From Actinomycetes bacterium (GTDB lineage Bacteria; Actinomycetota; Actinomycetes; S36-B12; UBA10799): a stretch of DNA of 32,527 nucleotides. Location of the stretch: the NCBI GenBank assembly GCA_029779995.1, contig JAKOZM010000220.1:1-32527 (forward strand), read 5' to 3'. The notes below the pieces were generated by a model, which saw only the letters and a list, made by a program, of their open reading frames with translations, was not told the origin of the DNA and ran no database searches. Position numbers and translations under genes: made by a program. This document shows, piece after piece, positions 8,361-17,027 of the stretch. Position 1 is the stretch's first letter. Each line of letters begins with the position of its first letter.

Positions 8361-8780
8361 TCACCGCCGAGCCTTCGCCGTGCGTCGGTCGTTCTCCTTG
8401 ACGATCGCCTTGACCAGTTCCGACTTGGACATCGTTGACCGGCCCTTGATCCCCAACTCCCTGGCCACCCCGTAGAGGTGCTTCTTGGTAGCGGTGGCGT
8501 TGACGCCGCCGGCCGTCTCACGTCGGGTGGACTTGCCGCCTTTGGCCTGGTCGTCGGAGGGACCGGCCTTGTCCTTGCGCTCCCACCGGTCACCGACCTT
8601 CTCGTGGGTGTGTTTGAGTGCCGACCAGGCGGTGCGCATGGCACGCTCACCCTCGCCGTACTCCGCGGCCGCCGCGTCATGTGCTTTCGCAAAGGTCCGC
8701 TTCGCCTTCTTGCCAGACCGGGCGACCGTGCTGGGCAGTTCACGGGCCTGGACCTTGCCCTTCTTCGTCATCATCGGCAT
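8361..8780 (-). CDS. ChaB-family protein with C-terminal Rho_N-like domain
   Basis: The protein has 139 residues from ATG 8780. The first half matches the ChaB pattern: ELPSTVARSGKKAKRTFAKA, then AAAEYGEGERAMRTAWSALK and KVGDRWERKD. After a polar linker (about residues 75-100) comes KHLYGVARELGIKGRSTMSK, then SELVKAIVKENDRR, a helix-extended-loop-helix like the Rho N-terminal domain, which binds nucleic acid. The protein is strongly basic. ChaB was named a cation transport regulator in Escherichia coli, but the fused Rho_N domain suggests a nucleic-acid role here. Upstream (8851-8866) is a short ATTCCC/GGGAAT dyad. Several ATGs are clustered at 8771-8780, so the exact start is uncertain. Confidence 0.85.
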   Translation of the reverse strand: MPMMTKKGKVQARELPSTVARSGKKAKRTFAKAHDAAAAEYGEGERAMRTAWSALKHTHEKVGDRWERKDKAGPSDDQAKGGKSTRRETAGGVNATATKKHLYGVARELGIKGRSTMSKSELVKAIVKENDRRTAKARR

Positions 8781-9065
8781 GGCGGTACTTACCCGCACCG
8801 GACCGCAGCAGACCGGATGGTCGCTGCCCTTCCACAATCACAGGATCTCCATTCCCCTGTGGGAATCCGAACTCGCCCAGGCGGCCACCGCGGGCTTCGA
8901 TCTGTGCGCTGGCACGGTTGGCGCGGTCGTCGGCGTTCAGGCTGGCGATGGCAGCCCCCACCCCCGAGAGTCACCGGTATGGCGTTCCCATCCCTAGCAC
9001 CGACAGCGACTTCGCCCTGGTGCCGGCTGCGTTCAACCCGTTGCAGTGATCCGCTCGCGCCTTCC

Positions 9066-9809
9066 TTAACCGGCCAGCCAAAGAGCCCACTGCTCCACTG
9101 TGCGGAAGCCCAATCGCTCATAGACTCCGAAGCCCTCCATACTGGATTGCAACCAGGCCCAGGAAACGCCACCAACAAACCCCGCCCGAGTGGCATAGGC
9201 CGTGATCGCCGCCCCATACCCATGGCCGCGAAACTGCGCCGGAGTGGCGACGTCGAAGATCCCCACCGATTCGGTGTCGCTGATGGTCACCGCGGTGGTC
9301 ACCGGCACGCCATCCACCTCACCGATGAACATGCGGTACCCCGGCATCGGCGCGAACAGCGCGGTTGCACGACGAATCGCCGCCGCGTCTACCTCGAATG
9401 CGGACGCCGCAACCTCGGTACGCAGATCGAAATCGGCATGCCGCAACTCGCGCATCACGAGACCGTCGACGGGCACGGCGGGGCCAGGGTCGCGCAGAGT
9501 CATCAGGGGGATGTCCGGACCGCGGGTCAGGCCGACCGAGCAGGCCACGACTTCCCCCACGCCCACACACTCGGGCACAGCCTGCAGACCGTAGGGCGCT
9601 CCCTCGTCAGCAACGGCTCCCAGCACGTCGCACACCGCAACCGGATCGGCGTCGGCCTGATACAGCCACGCGCCGTTGAGGGTCGGGAAGGGAACTCCCG
9701 TGACCATCCCGAAAACGCCAGGCATGCTGCGTAGCCATTGCCTCTCCGGGTCCATCTGTGAGGCATGACGCATGAGGTTCAGGACGGTCTGACGGGCGGC
9801 GGGATTCAT
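9066..9809 (-). CDS. GNAT-family N-acetyltransferase
   Basis: The protein has 247 residues from ATG 9809, which has GGAGG 5 nt upstream; the GTG-rich extension to 9836 lacks a ribosome site. The GNAT fold occupies the C-terminal half: motif A is seen as SVGIFDVATPAQFRGHGYG, containing the RGHGYG acetyl-CoA pyrophosphate loop, followed by YERLGFRTVEQWALW, the conserved motif B. The N-terminal half (residues 1-110) is a second divergent GNAT-like or family-specific domain. The acceptor is unknown. It is divergently transcribed from the secreted protein at 9935. Confidence 0.85.
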   Translation of the reverse strand: MNPAARQTVLNLMRHASQMDPERQWLRSMPGVFGMVTGVPFPTLNGAWLYQADADPVAVCDVLGAVADEGAPYGLQAVPECVGVGEVVACSVGLTRGPDIPLMTLRDPGPAVPVDGLVMRELRHADFDLRTEVAASAFEVDAAAIRRATALFAPMPGYRMFIGEVDGVPVTTAVTISDTESVGIFDVATPAQFRGHGYGAAITAYATRAGFVGGVSWAWLQSSMEGFGVYERLGFRTVEQWALWLAG

Positions 9810-9934
9810 GGTGACCTCCACGCTCAGGCTAGTCATCTCAGCCGCGCCTTGCGATCAGCTGTGTGGCACAAACCCCGAAGAAGCCCGCAACCGCTGTACC
9901 CTGCGAGTGGAGTCTCTGGGAGGGAGAAAAGGAC

Positions 9935-10495
9935 ATGATCACGCGCAAACTGGCCGCATTAGGCGCGGCAGGCACACTCGCACTGATCTCTTGGGCGGGC
10001 ACGAGCACTGCGCAGGCTGCCAGCAAGACGGCAATGGACCAGGGCGGCGCCTACTGCTTCCGCTTCGGATATCCCGCACCGGGAGGCACCACGAGTGTCC
10101 TGTCCCTCGACGTCGACCCTGCCGATCACCCCACCAAACAGCGACTCTGGTGGGCCAGCGGCGTCGAGAAGGCCACGAATGCCGACGTCCTCCTCGACAA
10201 CTACGTCAACACCCTCAGCGGGAGTGCAACCCTGGCGAAGCCGAACAACAACGTCCCCGGCCCGAAGGTCATTCACATGGCGCTGACCGGAACCAGTTAC
10301 GGCTCCGACCTCGACGCGACGGTCACGGGGATCTGGGATCTGGAGTACAACCTGCAACTGAACCCCAAGACGCTGAAGGGCAAGATCGTCGGCCTGTCCA
10401 CCTTCACCCCCGTCGCAACTGATGGCACACCGGGCACAGCCACGACCTACGCGATCAACACGATCGTCAAGCCGATGAGCTGCCGGAGGATCTAG
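9935..10495 (+). CDS. Small secreted protein of unknown function
   Basis: I do not recognise the family. The ATG at 9935 follows a purine-rich GGGAGGGAGAAAAGG stretch, and TACCCT at 9896-9901 is a plausible -10 box. The 186-residue product begins with a Sec signal peptide (MITRKLAALGAAGTLALISW, then an AQA cleavage site). The mature part is rich in Gly, Thr and Asn and probably beta-stranded, with two cysteines, one near the start (AYCFRFGY) and one near the end (MSCRRI), that may form a disulfide. It precedes the alpha/beta hydrolase by about 55 bp on the same strand, but that gene has its own -10 box. Confidence 0.75.
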   Translation: MITRKLAALGAAGTLALISWAGTSTAQAASKTAMDQGGAYCFRFGYPAPGGTTSVLSLDVDPADHPTKQRLWWASGVEKATNADVLLDNYVNTLSGSATLAKPNNNVPGPKVIHMALTGTSYGSDLDATVTGIWDLEYNLQLNPKTLKGKIVGLSTFTPVATDGTPGTATTYAINTIVKPMSCRRI

Positions 10496-10537
10496 GAACG
10501 CGCGGCCGTGGGTCCCGATCTCAGCCGGCACACCCCG

Positions 10538-10543
10538 TACCCT
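10538..10543 (+). promoter_or_regulatory. Putative -10 box of alpha/beta hydrolase gene
   Basis: TACCCT lies 6 nt before the GTG start at 10550, predicting a leaderless transcript. The same GTACCCTGC string occurs upstream of the secreted-protein gene at 9935. Confidence 0.45.
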
Positions 10544-10549
10544 GCATGA

Positions 10550-11374
10550 GTGCGCGACGTGATCTTGAGCCTGTCCGACGGCCGGGTTCTCGCATTTCGC
10601 GAATATGGCGACCCGCGCGGGCGACCGGTGGTCAACAATCACGGTGGCCTGGTGTGCGGCTTGGACATCGGCCCCGCCGACACGGCCGCGCGCGAGCTCG
10701 GCATTCGACTGATCTCTCCCGATCGGCCCGGGGTGGGCGCCTCCTCCCCGAAGCCTGGCCGCCGGACCGGTGACTGGCCCGCAGATGTGGCGGCCTTGCT
10801 GAAGCACCTCGGGCTGCAGGAGTGCGGCGCCTTCGGATGGTCCCTCGGTAGCGAGTACGCGTTGGCCCTCGGCGCGGCCGGGATCGCCACGAAGGTCGTC
10901 GTCGTGGGCGCGGTGCCGCCATTGGCCCGCGATCAGTTGCACCAGCTCAACCGGACCGACCGGGTCCTCGCCAACTTGTCCATGGACCGCCCGAACGCGG
11001 CCCGGCGGGTGTTTCAGCTCATGGGTCGCAACACCGGCGCTATCCACCGTCTCACCGCACGCACCTCAGGCGGCCCGGACAACACGATCGTGACTGAGCT
11101 CGACGGGTTCGGACAGTGGATGCGGCAAGCTCTACAGCAGCCGTCGGGCATGGTCGAGGAGTACCGCGCCATGTGCCGGCCCTGGGGCTTCTCACCGTCG
11201 GCCGTCCAGCGACCGGTCACCATCTGGCAGGGCACAGCAGACGAGTTCGTGCCGGTGTCGCTGGCCCATGAACTTGTCGCCGGGTTGCCCGACGTGGACT
11301 ACCGAGAAGTGACCGGGGCGGGCCATTTCCTGGCCTATGAGCGGTGGCGTGAGGTGCTTACCCCGTTGGCCTGA
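10550..11374 (+). CDS. Alpha/beta hydrolase
   Basis: The protein has 274 residues, normal for a minimal alpha/beta hydrolase. The oxyanion loop is VVNNHGGLVCG, the DRPGVGAS strand-loop is typical, and the nucleophile elbow is FGWSLGSEYA (GxSxG). The acid is likely the Asp in QGTADEFVP and the base the His in VTGAGHFLAYERW. There is no signal peptide, so it acts in the cytoplasm. The GTG at 10550 is supported by the TACCCT box 6 nt upstream. The substrate (ester, epoxide or peptide) cannot be told. It converges with the GMC oxidase gene. Confidence 0.88.
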   Translation: MRDVILSLSDGRVLAFREYGDPRGRPVVNNHGGLVCGLDIGPADTAARELGIRLISPDRPGVGASSPKPGRRTGDWPADVAALLKHLGLQECGAFGWSLGSEYALALGAAGIATKVVVVGAVPPLARDQLHQLNRTDRVLANLSMDRPNAARRVFQLMGRNTGAIHRLTARTSGGPDNTIVTELDGFGQWMRQALQQPSGMVEEYRAMCRPWGFSPSAVQRPVTIWQGTADEFVPVSLAHELVAGLPDVDYREVTGAGHFLAYERWREVLTPLA

Positions 11375-11501
11375 TGCCCGCCCCCTAACCCTGCCGCGCT
11401 GGTCGTGCGGGCCGTGACCCCGAGCTGAGCCAGAGCATCCTGGGGGCCTGCGGAATGTGTTCCTGCGCAGGTTCAGTCGCCCGCACGGCCGCAGCCACGA
11501 G

Positions 11502-13199
11502 TCACCACTGCAGGGCGGCGGGCGCTCCCGTGGGGACGGCTGGCTGCGAGGGCCGCACAGGAGGTACCGGCTCGTAGCCGGCGCCCAGATCCGGTCGCTG
11601 GTCCTGCTCGCCCCGGTTGGGCCAGAAGGACATGGCGCGCTCGGCCTGCGCGGTGATCGTCAGAGACGGATTGACGCCGAGGTTGGCACTTACCGCCGCC
11701 CCGTCCACGACGTGCAGACCGGGGTGACCGTACACCCGCTGCCAGGCGTCGATGACGCCAGTGTCGGGGCTGTCACCGATGGGGCAGCCACCCAGAATGT
11801 GGGCGGTGAGGGGGATGTTGAAGGCCTCGGTCCACGTCCCTCGCGGCTCACCACCGGTCTTTTCGGCAAACCGCTGCGCGACGTCATGCGCCTCCGGGAT
11901 CCACGCGGGGTTGGGGGCTCCGGTCCCCTGCTTGGAAGAAAGTCGGCGCCCGAAGCGTCCCCGCTTGAGTGAGACGTCCAGGGAGTTGTCCAGGCTCTGC
12001 ATCACCAGCATGACTGTTGTGCGCTGCGACCAGCGCCGCACGGACATCGATCGCAGGAAGGAAGCTGGGTCATGCCTCACCGCGGACACGAATCGCCGCC
12101 AGCGGGGCACGGGCGCCTCGCCGGGGAGATCTCCCTTGGTGAGTACCGTGCTGAGCAAGCCCATGACGTTGCTGCCCTTGCCGTACCGGACCGGCTCGAC
12201 GTGGGTCTGCGGATTGGGATGGATGGAGGATGTGATGGCCGGGCCGGTGGAGTAGTCGACCTCGAGATCGCGAGCCTCCACAGTGAGCACGGACTCGGAG
12301 TTCGTTCGGGTCAGCTGACCCAGCCGGTCCGACAGGTGCGGCAGCGTGCCATCGTCCTTCATGCGGTGCAAGATCCCCTGCGTGCCCAGGGTGCCTGCCG
12401 CCAGGATCACGTGGTCGGCTGTCACGGGGGTCCGTTCGGGGCCACCGGCGCCCGGACCCGCGGCGCGCATCGACACCTCGTACCCGCCACCGGGCTGCGG
12501 TGCGATCCGGGTCACCGTGGTCAGGGGAAGGATCTGCGCCCCGAGCCCTTCGGCCAGGTGCAGGTAGTTCTTGGGGAGGGTGTTCTTGGCGCCGACCCGG
12601 CATCCGCTCATGCAGGCGCCGCAGTCGTTGCACGTGGTGCGGGCGGGTCCGGCCCCTCCGAAGTAGGGGTCGGGCACATCCTTGCCGGGCTGATCGCCGA
12701 ACAGGACCCCGACCTGCGTGCGGTGGAACGTGTCGGCGATCCCCATGTCGCGCGCGACCTCGAGCATCACCCGGTCGGCGGGGGTCTCGACGGGGTTCTC
12801 CACCACTCCCAGCATGACCTTCGCCTGCGCGTAGTGGGGCGCCAGCTCGTCACGCCACTTCGTGATGTGACTCCACTGCCGGTCCTCGTAGAAGTCGTCC
12901 AGCGGCTCATACAGAGTGTTGCCGTAGACCAGGGAACCCCCACCAACTCCCGCGCCGGACAGTACGAGTACGTCGTTGAGCAGATTCAGCCGCTGGATGC
13001 CGAACATCCCCACGGACGGTGCCCACAGGAACTTCGGCAACCGCCACGAGGTCTTGGGAAGCTCGTCGTCGGTGAAGCGCCGGCCGGACTCGATGACGAG
13101 CACCCGGTAGCCCTTCTCGATGAGCCGGAGGGCGGCGACTGAGCCACCGAATCCGGATCCCACGATGACGACATCCCAGTGGTCGGCGGTGTTCTGCAT
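11502..13199 (-). CDS. GMC-family oxidoreductase, ChoD-like (cholesterol oxidase family)
   Basis: The protein has 565 residues from ATG 13199, which has GGAAGGAG upstream; the extension to 13229 is less likely. The FAD-binding Rossmann motif is VVIVGSGFGGSVAALRL with the acidic end VLVIESG. GAGVGGGSLVYGNTLYEP is the GMC family block. A Cys-rich stretch, TCNDCGACMSGCRVGAKNTL, is characteristic of the mycobacterial ChoD-like group. The C-terminal catalytic region has AHILGGCPIG and VVDGAAVSANLGVNPSLTI. There is no signal peptide, so it is likely cytoplasmic and acts on a sterol or other hydrophobic alcohol; true cholesterol oxidase activity is not assured for this subgroup. A palindromic operator lies 74 bp upstream. 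Confidence 0.9.
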   Translation of the reverse strand: MQNTADHWDVVIVGSGFGGSVAALRLIEKGYRVLVIESGRRFTDDELPKTSWRLPKFLWAPSVGMFGIQRLNLLNDVLVLSGAGVGGGSLVYGNTLYEPLDDFYEDRQWSHITKWRDELAPHYAQAKVMLGVVENPVETPADRVMLEVARDMGIADTFHRTQVGVLFGDQPGKDVPDPYFGGAGPARTTCNDCGACMSGCRVGAKNTLPKNYLHLAEGLGAQILPLTTVTRIAPQPGGGYEVSMRAAGPGAGGPERTPVTADHVILAAGTLGTQGILHRMKDDGTLPHLSDRLGQLTRTNSESVLTVEARDLEVDYSTGPAITSSIHPNPQTHVEPVRYGKGSNVMGLLSTVLTKGDLPGEAPVPRWRRFVSAVRHDPASFLRSMSVRRWSQRTTVMLVMQSLDNSLDVSLKRGRFGRRLSSKQGTGAPNPAWIPEAHDVAQRFAEKTGGEPRGTWTEAFNIPLTAHILGGCPIGDSPDTGVIDAWQRVYGHPGLHVVDGAAVSANLGVNPSLTITAQAERAMSFWPNRGEQDQRPDLGAGYEPVPPVRPSQPAVPTGAPAALQW

Positions 13200-13272
13200 T
13201 GAAGCTCCTTCCCGTCGGGCAGGTGTCAAGAAGCGAGGTGCCCGGCGTGTGATCCCTTGCGGCTTGATCGAA

Positions 13273-13294
13273 CTGTATAGCGATAGCTATACAG
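13273..13294. promoter_or_regulatory. Perfect palindromic operator upstream of GMC oxidase
   Basis: CTGTATAGC and its exact reverse complement GCTATACAG flank a 4-nt GATA spacer. The AT-rich dyad in GC-rich DNA lies 74 bp before the GMC start and contains a possible -10 (TATACA on the minus strand). The size and symmetry suit a TetR-type repressor, but no regulator gene is adjacent. Confidence 0.7.
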
Positions 13295-13358
13295 ATGTCA
13301 CGGTTTCTGACCGAATTGACATTTCCGCAGCCTCGGCGGTCGTCCGCCGGCTTCTACA

Positions 13359-13405
13359 CCCCGAAGGTACGTGCCGGAGGGTTGTCGCGGCACGTACCTT
13401 CGGGG
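13359..13405 (-). terminator. Strong 18-bp-stem hairpin after the membrane hydrolase gene
   Basis: The arms CCCCGAAGGTACGTGCCG (13359-13376) and CGGCACGTACCTTCGGGG (13388-13405) are perfectly complementary, with an 11-nt loop. It lies about 20 bp after the hydrolase stop at 13427. No U-tract follows on either strand, as usual in actinobacteria. It would also insulate the GMC promoter. Confidence 0.75.
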
Positions 13406-13426
13406 AGCCTGGGTCCTGCTTTCCGA

Positions 13427-14926
13427 TCACGACCCATCGGTGGTCTTGTCCAGAACGGTCGTCACCAGGTAGTCCACGAACTCGTCGGGCTGCTCCCACA
13501 GGGGTCGGTGACCGGACGTCTGCAAGACCGCCAGGTCCTTGATCGGCGCCTCGATCATCGGGTACCACTGCGCGAACGGCCGCGCCCGGCCATCGGCCTC
13601 GTGAGCGCCCTGGACGAAGAACACGGGCAGGTCGAAGCTGGTCGCGGTCTTTCGGAAGTCCACGTCCTGCAGCTGCGGGTAGAGGGCGGCGAACGAGTCC
13701 ATGAACGCGCCGATCACGTGAATCTGGTCGATCAGGGTGTACTCCGGCACGAGCAGGTTCTCCGACATCTGCCCCGAGCCCTCGGAGTTCGCACTGTGGT
13801 CGTAGGAGTACACGTCCTGCTCGTGCGACAGCGCGGTTTCGTAGGGGAACATCGCGTGATACGGGGGCGGGCCGGCAGTCTGCAGCTGCTCCACGAGGCC
13901 CGTGTCGCCGATGCGCCGCGCCCACGCCAGGGTGTCCTGGTAGAAGATCCGGTCGGTGGCCAGTTGGCTCACCATCTGGCCGGTACCGATGAAGGCCCGG
14001 TAGAGCTCGGGGCGCTGCTGCACGGCCATCACGCCCAGCGTTGAGCCCCAGGACTGTCCGAGCAGATAGATGCCGTCCTGCCCGAACCGCTCGCGCAGGT
14101 AGTCCGTCACAGCGATCGTGTCCCCGACGTGCCCAGCGACGGTCACCGTGCTCACCGGGTCGAGTTCGTCATAGGCGGTCCCGGCGCCGCGCGGATCCCA
14201 GGTGACGACCGTGAAGTGCTCTTCCAGCGCGGGCAGATGCCTGCGCATGGCACCGAACTCGGAACCACCCGGTCCACCGGGCAGGAACAGCAGGATGGGG
14301 TTGTCCGTGCTCGTACCACGGATCATCAGAGGCAACTCGTGACCACCCGCGGTGATGGTCGTCAGCTCGGCCACCGAACCGGCCAGTGGCTGTCCGTCCG
14401 GCCCGGTTATCGGCGCGGTGGTGGCCGGCCGGGCAAGGCCGATCATCAGCACCAGCAACGCCAACCCCACGATCACCGCGCCGCCGCGGCCTACGACGCG
14501 GGACCACCGTGACGACATCCTGCCGTGCCGCGCCCGCCACCCGCCCGCACCCAACGCCGACCCCAGGGCCAGCGGGATCAGCGTCAACCCAGCCTGGAAG
14601 CCGCGGCCGGTGATCAGGGCCAGCGCCCCGTAGAAGCTGGTGTGAACACCATCGACCATCGGGCCGTCCACGCCGAGCCGGACCACCTCGAACACCGTCG
14701 CGAAGACCAGCGGAGTCACGAGGATCGTCCACCGGCTGCCGACCAGGAAGCCGGCGATGCCTCCCACAGCCAGACTGACGATGATCGAGGCGATCGCTTC
14801 CTGCGACGTCAAAGGTCCACGCGGAGTCCACCAGCCAGCAGCCACTGCCCACCCGGCGGTGAGCGCGAGTGCGGCTGACACAGCGATACGGCGGTTGGGA
14901 CTGCGGTCGATCTGCTCGGTACTCAT
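13427..14926 (-). CDS. Membrane-anchored alpha/beta hydrolase (S33 / proline iminopeptidase-like)
   Basis: The protein has 499 residues from ATG 14926, with AGGAG 6 nt upstream. About four or five hydrophobic helices occupy residues 10-180 (for example AVSAALALTAGWAVAAGWW, SIIVSLAVGGIAGFLVG and VIVGLALLVLMIGLA). The hydrolase domain follows, probably outside the membrane: oxyanion loop LFLPGGPGGSEFG, TWDPRGAGTAYD, nucleophile elbow LLGQSWGSTLG, and base His in TSGHRPLWEQP. GQSWG and GGPGG are typical of the S33 prolyl aminopeptidase group. It is divergent from the sensor kinase gene, so it is a likely target or partner of that two-component system. A decayed paralogue of its 3' end lies at 2831-2982. 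Confidence 0.88.
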   Translation of the reverse strand: MSTEQIDRSPNRRIAVSAALALTAGWAVAAGWWTPRGPLTSQEAIASIIVSLAVGGIAGFLVGSRWTILVTPLVFATVFEVVRLGVDGPMVDGVHTSFYGALALITGRGFQAGLTLIPLALGSALGAGGWRARHGRMSSRWSRVVGRGGAVIVGLALLVLMIGLARPATTAPITGPDGQPLAGSVAELTTITAGGHELPLMIRGTSTDNPILLFLPGGPGGSEFGAMRRHLPALEEHFTVVTWDPRGAGTAYDELDPVSTVTVAGHVGDTIAVTDYLRERFGQDGIYLLGQSWGSTLGVMAVQQRPELYRAFIGTGQMVSQLATDRIFYQDTLAWARRIGDTGLVEQLQTAGPPPYHAMFPYETALSHEQDVYSYDHSANSEGSGQMSENLLVPEYTLIDQIHVIGAFMDSFAALYPQLQDVDFRKTATSFDLPVFFVQGAHEADGRARPFAQWYPMIEAPIKDLAVLQTSGHRPLWEQPDEFVDYLVTTVLDKTTDGS

Positions 14927-14997
14927 GATGGACTCCTGTCGCTTCCCTTCCACCTTGGCGCCGCAGACCCCTGGTGTAATCCCCCCACATCCCTCGT

Positions 14998-15028
14998 CCT
15001 GCGGGGGTGTCCGGGGTACCTCCGCAGG
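14998..15028. promoter_or_regulatory. Candidate dyad in the hydrolase/kinase divergent region
   Basis: CCTGCGG (14998-15004) and CCGCAGG (15022-15028) form an inverted repeat in the shared promoter region. It could be a binding site for the adjacent regulator. The evidence is symmetry and location only. Confidence 0.3.
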
Positions 15029-15067
15029 GGGACGGCAGCGCCGGCTCGCGCAGGTACTGTGAAGCAC

Positions 15068-16264
15068 ATGGGCAGTTGGACCCACGCCGACCGCAAACAC
15101 CAGCAGAGTCGCTGGTGGTTCGCAGGTGACGCCGCGCTCGCGGGACTGTTCATGTGGATCACGGTGGTCTCGTTGCGCAGCGACGCCTACGTCGATGAGT
15201 ACGGTGCGGTGGCCGGCGTCGGCTGGCTACTGGCCCTGTCCCCCATCGCACTGCTTCTCGTCCGACGAGCGTTCCCGGTGACCGCCCTACTTGCCGCCAC
15301 CGTGCTTTACCTGCTGGCCAGTGCCACCCTGGGCGACAGCAACGCCCCGCTGGCGATCCCGTTCTTCGCCTACTCTGTCGCCCTGACCCGGCCGATCCGC
15401 GTCTCCTCGGGCTTTGTGGGCCTGGCCGCGCTGACCATGTCCACGACCACCTTCTACGGTCCCGGGGATCCCGACCCGCTGGTGATCGTCGTGTGGTTCC
15501 TGCTGTTCGGCTTGGGCTGGCTGGTGGGCGTGACCATCCGCAGCAATCGCGAGCGGGCCGAACTTCTCGCACAGACCGTCGACCATCTCGAGGCACACCA
15601 GGACCGGGTGGCCGCTGAAGCCGTCGCCGATGAACGCACCCGGATCGCCCGGGAGTTACATGATGCGGTCGGCCACGCGGTGAATGTGATGGTGCTGCAG
15701 GCGGGGGCGGCCCGACTGTCGCACGACCCGGACAGGACCTTCGAAGCGCTCACCGAGATCGAGACCCTCGGACGTAACGCCCTGACCGACCTCGATCGGA
15801 TGCTCGGTCTGCTCGACGAGTCCGGCGTCGCCGACCTGACCCCGGCCAAGGGCGTGGCGGACATCGCCGGGATGGTCGCCGAACTGCGCAGCGCCGGGGC
15901 CGACATCGATTTCCATGACGGCTGCGACGCTGCGGTGAACCGTCACGTCGGAGCCGCGGCCTACCGCATCGCACAGGAGGCGCTGACCAACGCCCTCAAA
16001 CATGCGCCGGACGCCCACGTCGATGTCACGTTGTCCTGCACCGCCTCCCAGTTGCACGTGTGCGTGGTGGACGACGGGGCCAGCGGTGGACCCCGATCCC
16101 CTGCCAGTGGCGGGCGTGGCATCCCCGGGATGACCGAACGGGCGAAGGTGCTCGGCGGGCATCTGCAGGCCGGGCCGACTGCCCCGCACGGTTTCGCGGT
16201 CCGTGCGAGCCTGCCGCTCGGGCAGACGACATCGGGGCAGGTCCACACCCAGGTCACGACATGA
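15068..16264 (+). CDS. NarL-family sensor histidine kinase
   Basis: The protein has 398 residues from ATG 15068. The N-terminus has about five or six membrane helices (residues 20-160), with almost no extracytoplasmic loop, so it probably senses something in or at the membrane. The HisKA_3 box is [20 protein letters not shown] with phospho-acceptor His198 by this numbering. The ATPase domain shows [20 protein letters not shown] (N box), VVDDGAS (G1) and [17 protein letters not shown] (G2). TACTGT at 15055-15060 precedes ATG 15068 by 7 nt, suggesting a leaderless message; GTG 15059 is the alternative. The stop overlaps the regulator start by 4 nt, so the pair is translationally coupled. Confidence 0.92.
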   Translation: MGSWTHADRKHQQSRWWFAGDAALAGLFMWITVVSLRSDAYVDEYGAVAGVGWLLALSPIALLLVRRAFPVTALLAATVLYLLASATLGDSNAPLAIPFFAYSVALTRPIRVSSGFVGLAALTMSTTTFYGPGDPDPLVIVVWFLLFGLGWLVGVTIRSNRERAELLAQTVDHLEAHQDRVAAEAVADERTRIARELHDAVGHAVNVMVLQAGAARLSHDPDRTFEALTEIETLGRNALTDLDRMLGLLDESGVADLTPAKGVADIAGMVAELRSAGADIDFHDGCDAAVNRHVGAAAYRIAQEALTNALKHAPDAHVDVTLSCTASQLHVCVVDDGASGGPRSPASGGRGIPGMTERAKVLGGHLQAGPTAPHGFAVRASLPLGQTTSGQVHTQVTT

Positions 16265-16923
16265 TCGGCGTCCTGATCGTCGACGACGACACCCTGGTGC
16301 GCACGGGGCTGCGGCTCATGATCGAGACCCAGGCTGACCTGTACGTGGTGGGCGAGGCGGACAACGGCGATGATGCGGTCAGGCTCTGCAGAGACCTGCA
16401 GCCGGACATTGTGCTGATGGATATCCGCATGCCCGGGACCGACGGCCTGCAGGCCACGCGCCGGCTCACGTCTGCCGATGCTGGCGATGAGGTCCCCCGA
16501 GTCATCATCCTCACGACGTTCGAACTCGACGACTACGTGTTTGAGGCGGTGCGCGCCGGTGCCAGTGGCTTCCTGCTCAAGCGCACTCGCGCTGAGGACC
16601 TGCTGGATGGCATCCGCACCGTGGCCGGTGGCGACGCGCTGCTCTCGCCGTCGGTGACCCGACGCCTGATGCGGGAGTTCGCACGGACCACCAGTGGCGC
16701 GGCCCTGCCCATCGAACTCGGCGACCTCGACACTTTGACCCAGCGCGAACGCGAGGTTCTCATCCACATCGGTCACGGCCTGTCCAACCGGGAGATCGCC
16801 CAGCAGATGTACCTGGCGGAGAGCACCGTGAAGACCTACGTGAAACACATCCTGATGAAACTCGGGCTACGCGACCGCGTGCATGCGGTGGTGTACGCAT
16901 ACGAAGCCGGGTTGATGGCCTGA
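16261..16923 (+). CDS. LuxR/NarL-type response regulator
   Basis: The protein has 220 residues. The receiver domain has the acidic pocket VDDD (residues 8-10), phospho-acceptor Asp54 in VLMDIRMPG, and the Lys of GFLLKR. The C-terminal GerE/LuxR helix-turn-helix reads [20 protein letters not shown], then [19 protein letters not shown]. It is the partner of the kinase whose stop codon it overlaps (ATGA). It probably controls the divergent hydrolase promoter. The last residues ([15 protein letters not shown]) have a decayed duplicate at 2988-3032. Confidence 0.94.
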   Translation: MIGVLIVDDDTLVRTGLRLMIETQADLYVVGEADNGDDAVRLCRDLQPDIVLMDIRMPGTDGLQATRRLTSADAGDEVPRVIILTTFELDDYVFEAVRAGASGFLLKRTRAEDLLDGIRTVAGGDALLSPSVTRRLMREFARTTSGAALPIELGDLDTLTQREREVLIHIGHGLSNREIAQQMYLAESTVKTYVKHILMKLGLRDRVHAVVYAYEAGLMA

Positions 16924-16958
16924 GGTTGTTCCCTCAGACTCCTGGCCAGCGTGCAGAC

Positions 16959-17027
16959 GTGACCCAGGCCCACCGTGAGCCAAGCCTGCAGGAGCAGGTA
17001 TTCCCGATCTGATGTGTTTCGGATGGA
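16959..17027 (+). pseudogene. Remnant of hotdog thioesterase 5' end (paralogue of 3073-3525)
   Basis: Starting at GTG 16959 the sequence reads VTQAHREPSLQEQVFP, then shifts frame by one base. At the DNA level it continues CTGATGTGTTTCGGATG, matching CTGATGTGCTTCGGATG of the intact gene (VTPERSLQDRFFPDLMCFG). The upstream CAGACGTGACC context is also shared, but the TAACAT promoter box is replaced. Everything after about 70 bp is deleted, and the sequence passes directly into a quinone oxidoreductase remnant. Confidence 0.8.

Noticed and set aside
12072..13142. A 356-codon plus-strand frame opposite the GMC oxidase
   Set aside because: It mirrors the codon bias of the real gene on the other strand and shows no motif or ribosome site.
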